The notes: generated by a model not told the origin, from the sequence alone. 37,804 nt of DNA from Cognatundibacterium luofuense (GCF_018139685.1 NZ_JAGSPN010000020.1:1-37804), one strand, 5' to 3'. Shown: positions 16,921-25,602, counted from the first letter of the stretch. Numbers and translations: made by a program.

Positions 16921-18309
16921 ATGACAGTTCGTACCCGTTTTGCTCCTAGTCCCACCGGTTATCTGCACATTGGTGGCGCCCGCACAGCCCTTTTCAGCTG
17001 GGCGCTTGCGCGTCATTTTGGCGGCACTTTCGTTTTGCGTATTGAAGATACCGATCTGGAGCGTTCCACGCCGGAAGCGGTGCAGGCGATTCTGGACGGC
17101 ATGAACTGGCTGGGTTTGCAGCATGACGAAGGTCCTTTCTACCAGATGCAGCGCATGGATCGTTATCGCGAAGTGCTGGCGCAGATGCTGGAAAAAGGTC
17201 AGGCTTACTACTGCTATTCTTCGCCGGAAGAAGTGGAAGCGATGCGTGAGCGTCAGCGTGCCGCCGGTGAAAAGCCGCGTTACGACGGCACCTGGCGTCC
17301 GGAAGAGGGTAAGACTCTGTCACCGGTGCCTGCTGACCGCAAGCCGGTGATCCGCTTTAAAAATCCGCTGGATGGCGATGTGACCTGGAATGATCTGGTC
17401 AAAGGCCCGATCACGATCAGTAACCGCGAGCTGGATGATCTGGTGATTGCGCGTCCTGACGGTACGCCAACCTACAATTTCTGCGTGGCGATTGATGACT
17501 GGGATATGGAAATCACCCATGTGCTGCGTGGTGATGATCACGTCAACAATACACCGCGTCAGCTGAATATTCTGAATGCACTCGGTGCCAAACTGCCGCT
17601 GTATGGTCACGTACCGATGATTCTGGGCCCGGATGGTCAGAAGTTGTCCAAGCGCCGCAATGCGGTCAGTGTCATGGATTATGCTGACAAAGGTTATCTG
17701 CCGGAAGCGATGCTGAACTATCTGGCACGTTTGGGCTGGAGTCATGGAGATGATGAGATTTTCTCAATGGAGCAAATGTGCAGCTGGTTCGATATGACGC
17801 ATTTGTCCGGCTCGGCATCGCAATTCAATCCGGAAAAACTGGACTGGGTGAATAATCATTACATCAAGGCGGCGGACAATGCACGTCTGGCAGATCTGAT
17901 TCGTCCGAATATGCTGGCAGCAGGTGCGCAGTTCGATGGCGCGCCGGATCTGGCACAAGTCATCGCATTGCTGAAAGACCGCACCAATACGCTGGTGGAA
18001 CTGGCAGATGCAGCGATGCTGTTCTACCGCACACCAGCTGCGGAAGCGGAATTGCTGAATCAGCATCTGACCGATGCGATTAAACCGGCGCTGGCGGCGT
18101 ATGTGGAAGCACTGCGTACCGTCGAGTGGGATAAAGCGGCGATTTCTGCTGCGATGAAGGCCGTGCTGGCAGCGCATTCGCTGAAAATGCCACAGCTGGC
18201 GATGCCGATGCGTTTGCTGCTGACTGGTCAGCTGCAAACGCCGTCGATCGATGCGGTGATTGCATTGTTTGGTCGCGAATGCGTACTGGCGCGCCTGACT
18301 GCGTATTAA
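16921..18309 (+). CDS. gltX: Glutamate--tRNA ligase
   Basis: A 462-aa class I aminoacyl-tRNA synthetase charging tRNA-Glu. The HIGH-type motif is [11 protein letters not shown] (16-26), the KMSKS-type motif is KLSKR at 241-245, and [11 protein letters not shown] is the family's Glu-binding block. The length is standard. The C-terminal anticodon-binding domain is helical and complete. Whether it also charges tRNA-Gln (non-discriminating form) cannot be read from the sequence. Start: ATG 16921; no strong Shine-Dalgarno. It lies immediately upstream of a tRNA-Ala/tRNA-Glu cluster that has its own promoter. Confidence 0.96.
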   Translation: MTVRTRFAPSPTGYLHIGGARTALFSWALARHFGGTFVLRIEDTDLERSTPEAVQAILDGMNWLGLQHDEGPFYQMQRMDRYREVLAQMLEKGQAYYCYSSPEEVEAMRERQRAAGEKPRYDGTWRPEEGKTLSPVPADRKPVIRFKNPLDGDVTWNDLVKGPITISNRELDDLVIARPDGTPTYNFCVAIDDWDMEITHVLRGDDHVNNTPRQLNILNALGAKLPLYGHVPMILGPDGQKLSKRRNAVSVMDYADKGYLPEAMLNYLARLGWSHGDDEIFSMEQMCSWFDMTHLSGSASQFNPEKLDWVNNHYIKAADNARLADLIRPNMLAAGAQFDGAPDLAQVIALLKDRTNTLVELADAAMLFYRTPAAEAELLNQHLTDAIKPALAAYVEALRTVEWDKAAISAAMKAVLAAHSLKMPQLAMPMRLLLTGQLQTPSIDAVIALFGRECVLARLTAY

Positions 18310-18337
18310 GAACTGCTGAGATCTGCAGGCGCAGGAC

Positions 18338-18366
18338 TTTACAAAACAGCGTTTGGTCTCTATAAT
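18338..18366 (+). promoter_or_regulatory. Sigma-70 promoter of the tRNA-Ala/tRNA-Glu cluster
   Basis: TTTACA (18338-18343), 17-bp spacer, perfect TATAAT (18361-18366). The predicted start is about 12 nt before tRNA-Ala. Confidence 0.9.
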
Positions 18367-18384
18367 CTCGTTTCTGTTCTGCAC

Positions 18385-18460
<76 letters not shown>

Positions 18461-18481
18461 ACAGAATAGAGTAAGTCCTGA

Positions 18482-18557
18482 GTCCCCATCGTCTAGAGGC
18501 CTAGGACACCACCCTTTCACGGTGGGTACAGGGGTTCGAATCCCCTTGGGGACGCCA
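18482..18557 (+). tRNA. tRNA-Glu (anticodon TTC), copy 1
   Basis: A 76-nt cloverleaf with CCA. The anticodon stem-loop is CCACC-CTTTCAC-GGTGG. Acceptor GTCCCC pairs with GGGGAC. First of three identical copies. Confidence 0.97.
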
Positions 18558-18611
18558 GTTAAATGGTCAGATTCAGGATTTTATAGGTCAGTAGTAACGG
18601 ACAGATTTTAT

Positions 18612-18687
18612 GTCCCCATCGTCTAGAGGCCTAGGACACCACCCTTTCACGGTGGGTACAGGGGTTCGAATCCCCTTGGGGACGCCA
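18612..18687 (+). tRNA. tRNA-Glu (anticodon TTC), copy 2
   Basis: Identical to copy 1 over all 76 nt; the spacer before it (54 bp) is unrelated in sequence. Confidence 0.97.
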
Positions 18688-18727
18688 GTAAAAAGCGTTT
18701 GTTATACTTAGTCGGACAGACGTTTCT

Positions 18728-18803
18728 GTCCCCATCGTCTAGAGGCCTAGGACACCACCCTTTCACGGTGGGTACAGGGGTTCGAATCCCCTTGGGGACG
18801 CCA
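18728..18803 (+). tRNA. tRNA-Glu (anticodon TTC), copy 3
   Basis: Identical to copies 1 and 2. A 40-bp spacer precedes it; the operon terminator follows 4 bp after the CCA. Confidence 0.97.
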
Positions 18804-18807
18804 AATA

Positions 18808-18836
18808 AAAAAGCCTGCACTTGTTGCAGGCTTTTT
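18808..18836 (+). terminator. Terminator of the tRNA-Ala/Glu operon
   Basis: A 12-bp perfect stem (18808-18819 with 18825-18836), core GCCTGCA, 5-base loop, T5 at the 3' side. Confidence 0.92.
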
Positions 18837-19250
18837 GCTTTTCTGTTGCTGTTTCCTTCGCTTTTTGCTCCGGTTTTTTTGCCTTTTTCTGACGCTTGGG
18901 TTTCGTGCATGATCCCGGCATATTCCGGTAGATTCCCGCCTTTGCTCGTCGTTATGCGGGCGGATTTTTTTAATGCTGCTGATCTGCCTGATCACGGCTG
19001 CACCGCATGATCTGCTTCAGGAAGTTTTTGCATGATTTCTTGTGGCTACCAGTGGTTTGCCATGCTGGCAATCGTACGCAACACCGCTGAAACGGATATT
19101 TGCTGCCGTGCTGACTTCAGTCTGTTAACTTTTATCAGTTATCAGGCATCAGATATCGACGGACATCTCTCTTTTATCAGACCACTTTTTCTGAAGCATC
19201 CGGCTTGCGCAATTCCGGTTGTTCTGAGCGGTTCGCTGACGCTGACATGA

Positions 19251-19337
19251 TGCAGAAATCCGCATCCGGCATTTTTGCAGGCCCTGACTTTTCGCCGACG
19301 ACCGCAAGGGTGCTGTGCTGAACACCGCATTTGAGCC
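19251..19337 (+). repeat. Dispersed intergenic repeat, copy B
   Basis: This copy shares with copy D (30938-31026) the blocks GCAGA(A/T)ATCCGCAT, GACTTT, GCCGACGACCG and CCGCATTTGAG in the same order and nearly the same spacing. Confidence 0.6.
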
Positions 19338-19429
19338 TAATTTTGGCCTTTGACGGCATTCAGGCGGACTGCAATCGTTCAGCAGAGGAAATGGAGCCGG
19401 GAGTGGCGGGGGAAGTGCTGCAGAACTTA

Positions 19430-19465
19430 CAGAAGAAAGTGCAGAAAAAAGTGCAGAAGAATGCG
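19430..19465 (+). repeat. 12-bp tandem repeat, three units
   Basis: Units CAGAAGAAAGTG, CAGAAAAAAGTG and CAGAAGAATGCG follow each other directly. Non-coding as far as can be judged. Confidence 0.6.
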
Positions 19466-19563
19466 CAGCAAAATCCTGTACGCCTGAAATCTGTATTTAT
19501 GCAAAACAGAAGCAGCTTATTTCAAGAAGGCAGATGCCAGCCGGTCGCGGCTGGCGACCGGAC

Positions 19564-20430
19564 TCAGGAACTGCTGCCGCAACTACTGCCACAGCTGCTA
19601 CCACAGCTACTTCCGCAACTGCTGATACTGCTGCTGGTATCGGCGCAGTGTGCATCACTGCTGCCTGCATCTATGGGTTTGCAATGCGTATCGTCGGTGA
19701 TCGCTGTGCCTGCACCTGCGCCGCTACCGAACGCCAGCGGTGCGGCCAGATCGGATGACCCCGTGTCATGGCGGCGTCGCTGTTCATCCCGCGCTTTCTG
19801 ATGATCATCTGCGCTGATCCAGCCTTGCTGAAAATACCAGTCATGTGTCAGTGTTTCCGGCTTGCGCGGCATGCCGCCGGAGCAACCGTAAGCGTCGATT
19901 GCCTGCCAGTACACTGCACCCTGACTGGCGTAGTAAGCGTAGCCACCGGGCATATTCAGCCGCTGGTCCAGCGTGAATAAGCCAGGAATACGTGCAGACC
20001 ATGCGGGCATGCCTTCCAGATGCCGCGCTGCCAATAGCGTGGCGGCCACCGCGGCATCGATACCGCCGGGCATGTTGTCATCGGCGATATGCGGGATATC
20101 GCGTCCGTACCAGTTAGCGCAGAACTGTTGCAGTTGCATTGGTGAGAAGCGCAGCCAGGCATGCCAGACCGAATCAGCGGCGCGTGAAGGCAGGGCGCAG
20201 GCGTGCGGACTGTGGCGTACGCAGGCGAAAAATTGCAGCAAGCCTTCCGCCGCCTGCCAGAAAAAATGCGGGTCTTGCGGAATGCCGGGAAATTCGTGAT
20301 GCGCGGTATCGGTCCAGTATTGCAGCAGACCGGTGGGCAGAGTGCGCAATTGCGGACGGTAGCGCGAATTGCGTAAAAACTTCCGGGCGCGGTACTGTTG
20401 AATGCGAGCCCTGAAGGCTTGAATCAGCAT
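19564..20430 (-). CDS. Uncharacterised protein with GRDP-like motif and (Cys-Gly-Ser-Ser) tail
   Basis: A 288-aa protein of unknown function. No signal peptide or membrane segment is evident. Residues 30-115 include SVWHAWLRFSPMQLQQFC and a following G-x-x-I-x-H (W89-H90, C104, G109, H114), resembling the WH...FC...G...H pattern of 'glycine-rich domain-containing' (GRDP-like) proteins. A second conserved-looking region is PGLFTLDQRLNMPGGYAYYASQ (about 149-170). The C-terminus is a run of CGSS units with Cys at 272, 276, 280 and 284, after a low-complexity Gly/Ala/Ser linker. Related families also end in Gly/Cys-rich tails. The start is chosen at ATG 20430 because GAGGAG lies 5 nt upstream; a longer frame upstream lacks this. 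The family link is tentative. Confidence 0.75.
   Translation of the reverse strand: MLIQAFRARIQQYRARKFLRNSRYRPQLRTLPTGLLQYWTDTAHHEFPGIPQDPHFFWQAAEGLLQFFACVRHSPHACALPSRAADSVWHAWLRFSPMQLQQFCANWYGRDIPHIADDNMPGGIDAAVAATLLAARHLEGMPAWSARIPGLFTLDQRLNMPGGYAYYASQGAVYWQAIDAYGCSGGMPRKPETLTHDWYFQQGWISADDHQKARDEQRRRHDTGSSDLAAPLAFGSGAGAGTAITDDTHCKPIDAGSSDAHCADTSSSISSCGSSCGSSCGSSCGSSS
19567..19632 (-). repeat. 12-bp imperfect tandem repeat encoding the CGSS tail
   Basis: About five 12-bp units encode Cys-Gly-Ser-Ser. Ser codons alternate between AGT, AGC and TCC and the Cys codons between TGC and TGT, so the protein repeat is kept while the DNA has drifted. Confidence 0.7.
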
Positions 20431-20435
20431 AGTGT

Positions 20436-20441
20436 CTCCTC
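20436..20441 (-). promoter_or_regulatory. Shine-Dalgarno fixing the start of the CGSS-tail gene
   Basis: GAGGAG on the minus strand, 5 nt before ATG 20430. It rejects the longer open frame that begins near 20544. Confidence 0.75.
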
Positions 20442-20514
20442 GTGGGAAGTCATTGTGAATGCTGAAACCAGTATAACGAAGGACTTTTTTCTTGCTATGA
20501 CGGAAACTACTTAT

Positions 20515-20538
20515 GCCTGTCGCCAGTTCGCGACAGGC
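20515..20538. repeat. Strong hairpin without T tract
   Basis: A perfect 9-bp stem GCCTGTCGC / GCGACAGGC with a 6-base loop, 40 bp past the acetyltransferase stop. No T run on either strand, so not an intrinsic terminator; it could stabilise an mRNA 3' end. Confidence 0.5.
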
Positions 20539-20577
20539 AGGCAAATTTGCCGCAGACAGTGGCGATCTGTTTTCGCC

Positions 20578-21222
20578 TCAGGTCAGGCAGGGCGGATGGT
20601 TCAGGCCGTATTCCAGCCGCTCTAAAAACTGATGAATATGGTAGGCATCTGCCAGTCCGTGATGCGCAAAGGTGGCGACTGGCAGAACCAGTTTGCCATC
20701 GCGCTGATGCAGTTTGCCAACTGATACTTTCGGTACGCTGTCCGGAAAACCGCTGTGATGGGCATGGGTCAGACCTTCAAATGCCACCCACGGAATCGCA
20801 GAAAAATGAATCACATCCTGCCGCTGGCATTCTTCATTGAAGCATAAACCGCTGGCGCTGATCACGGCTTGCATGGCCGGTTCTGCATTGGCGCGGAATT
20901 TCTGAAAATCCGGATCAAACTGCACAGGGCAAAAACCAAAACTGTGATCCGGCCTGCCTATGGTGGTGTTGGCATGGATACGGTCATATTGCACGACCTG
21001 ATCGCCTTCGATACGGTAACGCAGGTTGTCACAGGCATTTACCGCAATCAGGGTTTGATGCAGATAGTGCAGAAAAAAGGAAATGCCGTGTTCGCGGCAA
21101 TAACGATAGGCGGGTTCGCAGGGAACCTGTGTCGTCAGGCTGTGCATCGGGCTGGACATGCGGCCGAAAAAAGCAAAATGTTCGCGCCGTGCCCACGCGT
21201 CTTGTTGTATCAGGGTTTTCAT
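20578..21222 (-). CDS. Chloramphenicol acetyltransferase-like protein (CatA family)
   Basis: A 214-aa protein aligning over its whole length with type A chloramphenicol acetyltransferases, trimeric acetyl-CoA enzymes. The N-terminus WARREHFAFF matches the family's W-x-R-x-x-HF start. IHFSAIPWVAFEGL is the substrate/CoA region. The catalytic motif is HHGLADA, with His188 as base and Asp192 as structural partner; the last residue is Ala where Gly is usual. Whether it acetylates chloramphenicol or another small molecule is unknown; chromosomal CAT-like genes often have no known substrate. The ATG directly follows the T tract of a hairpin, with no Shine-Dalgarno in the normal window. It lies downstream of selD-tal on the same strand. 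Confidence 0.88.
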   Translation of the reverse strand: MKTLIQQDAWARREHFAFFGRMSSPMHSLTTQVPCEPAYRYCREHGISFFLHYLHQTLIAVNACDNLRYRIEGDQVVQYDRIHANTTIGRPDHSFGFCPVQFDPDFQKFRANAEPAMQAVISASGLCFNEECQRQDVIHFSAIPWVAFEGLTHAHHSGFPDSVPKVSVGKLHQRDGKLVLPVATFAHHGLADAYHIHQFLERLEYGLNHPPCLT

Positions 21223-21249
21223 AAAAAAGGGGAGTGCAACACACTCCCC
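21223..21249 (-). terminator. Terminator after tal, abutting the acetyltransferase start codon
   Basis: On the minus strand, GGGGAGTG-TGTTG-CACTCCCC is followed by TTTTTT and then immediately ATG. It is a good intrinsic terminator for selD-tal. It also leaves no room for a ribosome site upstream of the next gene. Confidence 0.85.
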
Positions 21250-21288
21250 GGATGATACTGCAGTGCAGCCTGCCTGGTTTAAGGCAAA

Positions 21289-22224
21289 TCAGCGTAATGC
21301 GGCAATCATTTGTTCCAGCTTGCGGGTATCTGCGCAGAAAGCACGGATACCTTCGGACAGTTTTTCAGTCGCCATTGCATCTTCATTCAGCGCAAAGCGG
21401 AAAGCGGCTTCACTGACGTCGATGCGGCTGATGTCGGCGGCCTGTGCATTGGCGGCGTTCAGGCGTGGTGTGACTTCCGATTCGGTATCCGCCAGTTTTT
21501 GCAGCAGATCCGGGCTGATGGTCAGCAGATCGCAACCGGCCAGTTCCAGAATTTGTGATGTGTTACGGAAACTTGCACCCATGACTTCGGTTTTGTAGCC
21601 GAATTTGCGGTAGTAGTTGTAAATACGGCTCACAGACTGCACGCCCGGATCATCGGAACCGGTATATTCCTGACCGGTTTTGGCTTTGTACCAGTCGTAA
21701 ATGCGGCCCACAAACGGAGAAATCAGTTGCGCACCGGCTTCCGCGCAGGCGACGGCCTGTGCCAGACAGAACAACAGCGTCATGTTGCAGCGGATACCTT
21801 CTTTTTCCAGAATTTCCGCAGCACGGATGCCTTCCCATGTCGAGGCGATTTTGATCAGCACTTTTTCACGTGGAATACCGGCGGCTTCGTACAGCGCGAT
21901 CAGCTGGCGGCCTTTGGCAACGGTCGCTTCGGTATCGAACGACAGGCGTGCATCGGTTTCGGTGGAAACGCGGCCCGGGATTTCCTGCAGAATGCGCTGA
22001 CCGAAAGCCACCAGCAAATGATCGATGATTTCTTCGGTGCTGGCGCCCGCGTGTTCACGCACAGCCTGTTCCAGCAAATGCTGGTATTCCGGTTTTTGTA
22101 CGGCTTTCAGAATCAGCGACGGATTGGTCGTTGCATCACGCGGTGTATAGGCTTTAATCGCTTGAAAATCACCGGTATCCGCGACGACGATGGTATGTTG
22201 TTTGAGTTGTTCGAGTTGATTCAT
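21289..22224 (-). CDS. tal: Transaldolase
   Basis: A 311-aa transaldolase of the pentose phosphate pathway, moving dihydroxyacetone units between sugar phosphates. Conserved blocks are VVADTGDF (Asp16), [11 protein letters not shown], and KIASTWEGI with the Schiff-base Lys125. [11 protein letters not shown] and [13 protein letters not shown] follow. Length matches TalB (about 317 aa). Start: ATG 22224 fits the family N-terminus MNQLEQL; an upstream TTG would add four residues. Only one base separates the selD stop from this ATG, so translation is probably coupled, and the ribosome site must lie inside the end of selD. Confidence 0.95.
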   Translation of the reverse strand: MNQLEQLKQHTIVVADTGDFQAIKAYTPRDATTNPSLILKAVQKPEYQHLLEQAVREHAGASTEEIIDHLLVAFGQRILQEIPGRVSTETDARLSFDTEATVAKGRQLIALYEAAGIPREKVLIKIASTWEGIRAAEILEKEGIRCNMTLLFCLAQAVACAEAGAQLISPFVGRIYDWYKAKTGQEYTGSDDPGVQSVSRIYNYYRKFGYKTEVMGASFRNTSQILELAGCDLLTISPDLLQKLADTESEVTPRLNAANAQAADISRIDVSEAAFRFALNEDAMATEKLSEGIRAFCADTRKLEQMIAALR

Positions 22225-22225
22225 A

Positions 22226-23302
22226 TTAACGTCCAAGTGAGGAAGGCAGAACCCGTACAGCGGGTTCCCCGGATGTCAGCGCACCGATCACGGTGGCATG
22301 GCTGAAACCTTGTTGATGAAATAATGCTAACACATCCTGCGTTGCTTCCGGCGCACAACTGACCAGTAAGCCGCCGGAAGTCTGCGGATCGGTCAGAATT
22401 GCCCGTTGGGCCGCGCTGATGAGCTCGTTGAGTTGCACCTGATGGCCGTAAGCCTGCCAGTTACGACCGGAAGCGCCGGTCACAATGCCTTGTTCAGCAA
22501 ACGCGGCGATGCCGGGCAATAAAGGCAACGCATCAAAGGCAATATCTGCCGCCAGACCGGAGCCACGGCAAATTTCGAGTAAGTGCCCGCACAGGCCGAA
22601 ACCGGTCACATCGGTGAGTGCATGCACACCGGACAGGTCGGATAAATGCTGGCCCGGACGGTTTAACTGGGTAGTAGTCGCGATCATTGCGGCATAACTG
22701 GCATCGTCCAGCATTTGTTTTTTCAGCGCAGCGGACAAAATACCGACACCCAGCGGTTTGCTGAGGATTAACTGATCACCGGCTCTGGCATCGGCATTGC
22801 GGCGTATGTGGTCAGGATGGGCAATTCCCATCACCACCAGACCGTAAATCGGTTCGACCGAATCAATGGTATGACCACCGGCAATCGGAATGCCCGCATC
22901 GGCGCAGACAGTTTGTCCGCCGCGCAGAATCTCACCGATCATTTCATGCGGTAACTGGTTGACCGGCATGCCGACAATCGCCAGCGCCATGATCGGTGTG
23001 CCGCCCATCGCATACACATCGGAAATGGCATTGGTGGCGGCGATACGACCGAAATCAAACGGGTCGTCCACCACCGGCATAAAGAAGTCAGTGGTCGCTA
23101 TCAGTGCCTGCTCATCATTTAAACGGTACACCGCTGCGTCATCGCTGGTTTCGATGCCAACCATCAGTTGCGGCGGCACCGGAAACTGGCCGGATTTTTT
23201 CAGAATATCGGACAACACGCCGGGTGCAATTTTGCAGCCGCAACCGCCGCCGTGCGACAGCGACGTCAGGCGAACCGGATAACTGGCAGTGAGTGTGCTC
23301 AT
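22226..23302 (-). CDS. selD: Selenide, water dikinase (selenophosphate synthase)
   Basis: A 358-aa SelD that makes selenophosphate from selenide and ATP, the selenium donor for selenocysteine and 2-selenouridine tRNA. The active-site loop [10 protein letters not shown] holds Cys21, Cys23 and Lys24; this is the Cys form, with no in-frame TGA selenocysteine. [32 protein letters not shown] and [10 protein letters not shown], quoted here as [12 protein letters not shown] and [10 protein letters not shown], are ATP/metal-site blocks. Length is normal. selA, selB and mnmH are not in the window. It is first gene of a selD-tal unit. Confidence 0.96.
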   Translation of the reverse strand: MSTLTASYPVRLTSLSHGGGCGCKIAPGVLSDILKKSGQFPVPPQLMVGIETSDDAAVYRLNDEQALIATTDFFMPVVDDPFDFGRIAATNAISDVYAMGGTPIMALAIVGMPVNQLPHEMIGEILRGGQTVCADAGIPIAGGHTIDSVEPIYGLVVMGIAHPDHIRRNADARAGDQLILSKPLGVGILSAALKKQMLDDASYAAMIATTTQLNRPGQHLSDLSGVHALTDVTGFGLCGHLLEICRGSGLAADIAFDALPLLPGIAAFAEQGIVTGASGRNWQAYGHQVQLNELISAAQRAILTDPQTSGGLLVSCAPEATQDVLALFHQQGFSHATVIGALTSGEPAVRVLPSSLGR

Positions 23303-23334
23303 AGTCTGTTGTTCTTGCAGAAAAAAGAATCCCG

Positions 23335-23340
23335 ATTATA
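23335..23340 (-). promoter_or_regulatory. Candidate -10 box of selD-tal
   Basis: A perfect TATAAT on the minus strand, 32 bp before the selD ATG. No good -35 box at 16-18 bp, so this may be an activated promoter or chance. Confidence 0.35.
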
Positions 23341-23496
23341 CGCTTCGCCTGTGACAGCTATTTCACAAAACGCCGGATGATGTCCCGAAAATCATGTGGT
23401 CTTGCCACTAAACCGTGTTGAAGCTTACTGATCAGTGCAGGGGAAGCTTTCCAGTATAAAAAAAGCAGCGCGGGGGAAGTTCGGGAAATGCTGATA

Positions 23497-23583
23497 TGCA
23501 GTATTCGTCAGACCCTATGTCCGGAGCGCCAGCGTTTCTGCGGACGTCCGTGATTTTCTGTGCCGTAGTCCGCATTTGAGGCA
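23497..23583 (+). repeat. Dispersed intergenic repeat, copy C
   Basis: It shares GCGCCA...GCGGAC...TGATTTTCTG with copy A, and GTCCGCATTTGAGGC with the end of copies B and D, thus linking the two pairs. Confidence 0.5.
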
Positions 23584-23603
23584 GTTCGGGAGCGTCAGGC
23601 AAC

Positions 23604-23629
23604 AAAAAAGCGGCCCGCAGGCCGCTTTT
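23604..23629 (-). terminator. Terminator after the DEAD-box helicase
   Basis: On the minus strand AAAAGCGGCC-TGCG-GGCCGCTTTT continues into a T6 tract. Ten-base stem, four-base loop. Confidence 0.9.
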
Positions 23630-23676
23630 GAGGAGACTGGTGAAGATCCTGCGTCAGGATATCACCGTGTCAGCAA

Positions 23677-25281
23677 TTACTCACCGCTGAAACGACGCTG
23701 GGAGTCGCGACGCTGACCGTAGCCACCGTTGCCGCCCTCACGACGCTGGCCGTAAGCGCTGCCACCTTCGCGGCGCTGACCACCAAAGCTGCTGCCGCCT
23801 TCACGACGCTGACCGTAGCCTGCGCGTTCACCGCGTTCGCTGCGTTCCTGACCGCCGCCGAAGCCGCGCTGACCACCGTTACCGGCAGCTGCTGCGCCTG
23901 CACCGGCACCGAAAGAACGCTGACCACCGTAAGAGCTGCCATTGCCCGCACCGGCGCCTGCGCCGAACGAACGCTGACCGCTACGGCCACCGGAAGAACT
24001 GCCGCTGCGTGGCTTACCCCGGCCTTCGCCTGGTTTCCAGCCTGGTTTGCGGTTGCCGCGTGCGGCTGCCGGTGCGCGTTGTGGCTCGTAGCCTTCAATC
24101 ACATCGACCGGAATGGTTTGTTTTGTGAAACGCTCGATACGGCGTACATGCAGACTTTCTGCGTGGTTCACCAGAGAAACCGCGATACCTTTACGGCCTG
24201 CACGACCGGTACGGCCGATACGGTGAACGTAGTCTTCTGCAAATTTCGGCAGATCGTAGTTGAATACGTGGGTGATGCCCGGAACGTCGATACCACGGGC
24301 TGCAACGTCAGTTGCTACCAGTACACGTACCTGACCATTGCGCATTGCAGACAGGGTACGGTTACGTGCGCCCTGATGCATGTCGCCATGCAGTGCTGCA
24401 GCAGCGAAACCAGCGATGTTCAGACGGTCAGCGATACCATCGGCATCACGTTTAGTCGCGGTGAACACCACAGCCTGATCAATTGCTGTATCACGCAGCA
24501 GATGGTCCAGCATACGGTTTTTGTGCAGCAGATCGTCCACATAGTGCACGCGCTGTTCAATGTTTTCGTGTTTGGTTGCAGAGCTGGCGATCTGAATGAT
24601 CAGCGGCTCATTGGTAATACGTTTTGCCATGTTACCGACTACGCCGTCCAGTGTTGCGGAGAACAGCATGGTCTGACGTGTTGTTGGTGTAGCTGCAACG
24701 ATTTTTTCGATATCGTCGATGAAACCCATGTCCAGCATACGGTCTGCTTCGTCCAGAACCAGCATTTGCAGTTCGGAGAAGTCGATTTTGCCGGATTCCA
24801 TATGGTCGATCAGACGACCCGGTGTTGCCACCAGAATTTCAGGATTGCGTGACAGCAATTGCATTTGTTTCGGGTAAGGCATACCACCCAGAATCGATAC
24901 AGCGCGCAGACGGCGTGTGTGGGCACTGTATTTATCGGTTGCAGTTGTTACTTGCAGCGCCAGTTCACGTGTTGGTGTCAGCACCAGCATTTTTGGTTTT
25001 GCTGCAGTAAAGCGTGGGCGGTCACCGCGAGCGCGCGCAGCCTGACGTTCCTGATTCGGGGTACGTGGAGCCGGTGCAACTTCAGCAGTTGCCAGTTTGT
25101 GCAGAGCAGGCAGCATGAATGCTGCGGTTTTACCGGAACCAGTCTGGGAAGAAACCATCAGGTCACGGCCTTCAATCGCGGCCGGAATCGCTTGTTGCTG
25201 TACCGGGGTAGGCTGGGTGTAGCCAGCGTCAGTCAGGGCGCGAATGATGTTCGCGTGCAAACCAAGTGCTTCAAAACTCAT
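23677..25281 (-). CDS. DEAD-box ATP-dependent RNA helicase (RhlE-like)
   Basis: A 534-aa RNA helicase. Two RecA domains cover residues 1-375: Q motif with YTQPTPVQQQAIP (21-33), motif I SQTGSGKT (45-52), DEAD within LVLDEADRMLDMGF, SAT in MLFSATLDG, and motif VI HRIGRTGRAGRKG. The tail, about 425-534, is low complexity and rich in Gly, Arg, Gln, Ser and Tyr, with repeated QRSFGAGAGA and GQRREGG units; such RGG-like tails bind RNA and can drive condensation. Domain style fits RhlE, which acts in rRNA maturation, mRNA decay and cold adaptation. A 321-bp gap precedes it; a weak GAAAG is the only ribosome site seen. Confidence 0.93.
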   Translation of the reverse strand: MSFEALGLHANIIRALTDAGYTQPTPVQQQAIPAAIEGRDLMVSSQTGSGKTAAFMLPALHKLATAEVAPAPRTPNQERQAARARGDRPRFTAAKPKMLVLTPTRELALQVTTATDKYSAHTRRLRAVSILGGMPYPKQMQLLSRNPEILVATPGRLIDHMESGKIDFSELQMLVLDEADRMLDMGFIDDIEKIVAATPTTRQTMLFSATLDGVVGNMAKRITNEPLIIQIASSATKHENIEQRVHYVDDLLHKNRMLDHLLRDTAIDQAVVFTATKRDADGIADRLNIAGFAAAALHGDMHQGARNRTLSAMRNGQVRVLVATDVAARGIDVPGITHVFNYDLPKFAEDYVHRIGRTGRAGRKGIAVSLVNHAESLHVRRIERFTKQTIPVDVIEGYEPQRAPAAARGNRKPGWKPGEGRGKPRSGSSSGGRSGQRSFGAGAGAGNGSSYGGQRSFGAGAGAAAAGNGGQRGFGGGQERSERGERAGYGQRREGGSSFGGQRREGGSAYGQRREGGNGGYGQRRDSQRRFSGE

Positions 25282-25602
25282 GAAAAACTTTCAAAAAATA
25301 ATTTAACGCAATGCCGTCGGACACGCGCAAACATGCAGCGTCAAGCAAACGAAATGACCAAAGAAAGTTCCACTGGAACGACAATGAATTTCGGCACAAA
25401 AGCTTTGCGCCGGGAAGATGTCTACAGCAAAAATGCTGACATGCAGGGCGGAGGGCTTTTAGGTTGCGCCACCAGCTAGGCGGGCGAGGGCTTGCGATGC
25501 TACTGATTTATGCAAACTGCTTTATTGCAGTGCAAAAACGGAATAATACAGCATTTCCCTGATTTTCGCAGGAAAATTTCAGGAGAAGCGCAAAATAAGG
25601 CA
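25282..25602. other. Intergenic region upstream of the helicase
   Basis: 320 bp, all read on the minus strand as possible leader of the helicase. No convincing promoter. An imperfect hairpin near 25550-25583 after the endoglucanase stop lacks a T tract. Confidence 0.4.

Larger units (their letters stand above)
18837..19563. other. Long non-coding gap with repeats
   Basis: About 730 bp with no credible gene; open frames here are short, lack ribosome sites, or run over tRNA genes. It contains a weak GC hairpin before a T7 run (18935-18967), copy B of the dispersed repeat (19251-19337), a 12-bp tandem repeat (19430-19465), and overlapping hairpins near 19536-19560 just past the end of the next gene. 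Confidence 0.6.
23303..23676. other. Intergenic gap with repeat copy C
   Basis: Between selD and the helicase 3' end. It holds the selD -10 candidate, repeat copy C and the helicase terminator. The rest (23370-23490) shows nothing recognisable. Confidence 0.6.

Noticed and set aside
18482-18803. Regular direct repeats resembling a CRISPR array
   Set aside because: The repeats are complete tRNA-Glu genes with CCA ends; spacers differ in length (54 and 40 bp).
18699-19010. 103-codon plus-strand open frame
   Set aside because: It starts upstream of and runs through tRNA-Glu copy 3 and the operon terminator; no ribosome site.
19331-19801. 156-codon plus-strand frame with repeated Leu-Leu-Pro-Gln
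   Set aside because: The repeat is the reverse strand of the CGSS-coding array; no ribosome site, and the minus frame has conserved blocks and a strong one.
20515-20538. Hairpin as terminator of the acetyltransferase gene
   Set aside because: Strong stem but no T tract on either strand; kept only as a hairpin.
24079-24852. 257-codon plus-strand frame
   Set aside because: Antisense to the conserved helicase core; Cys/Phe/Val-rich reverse-frame composition.
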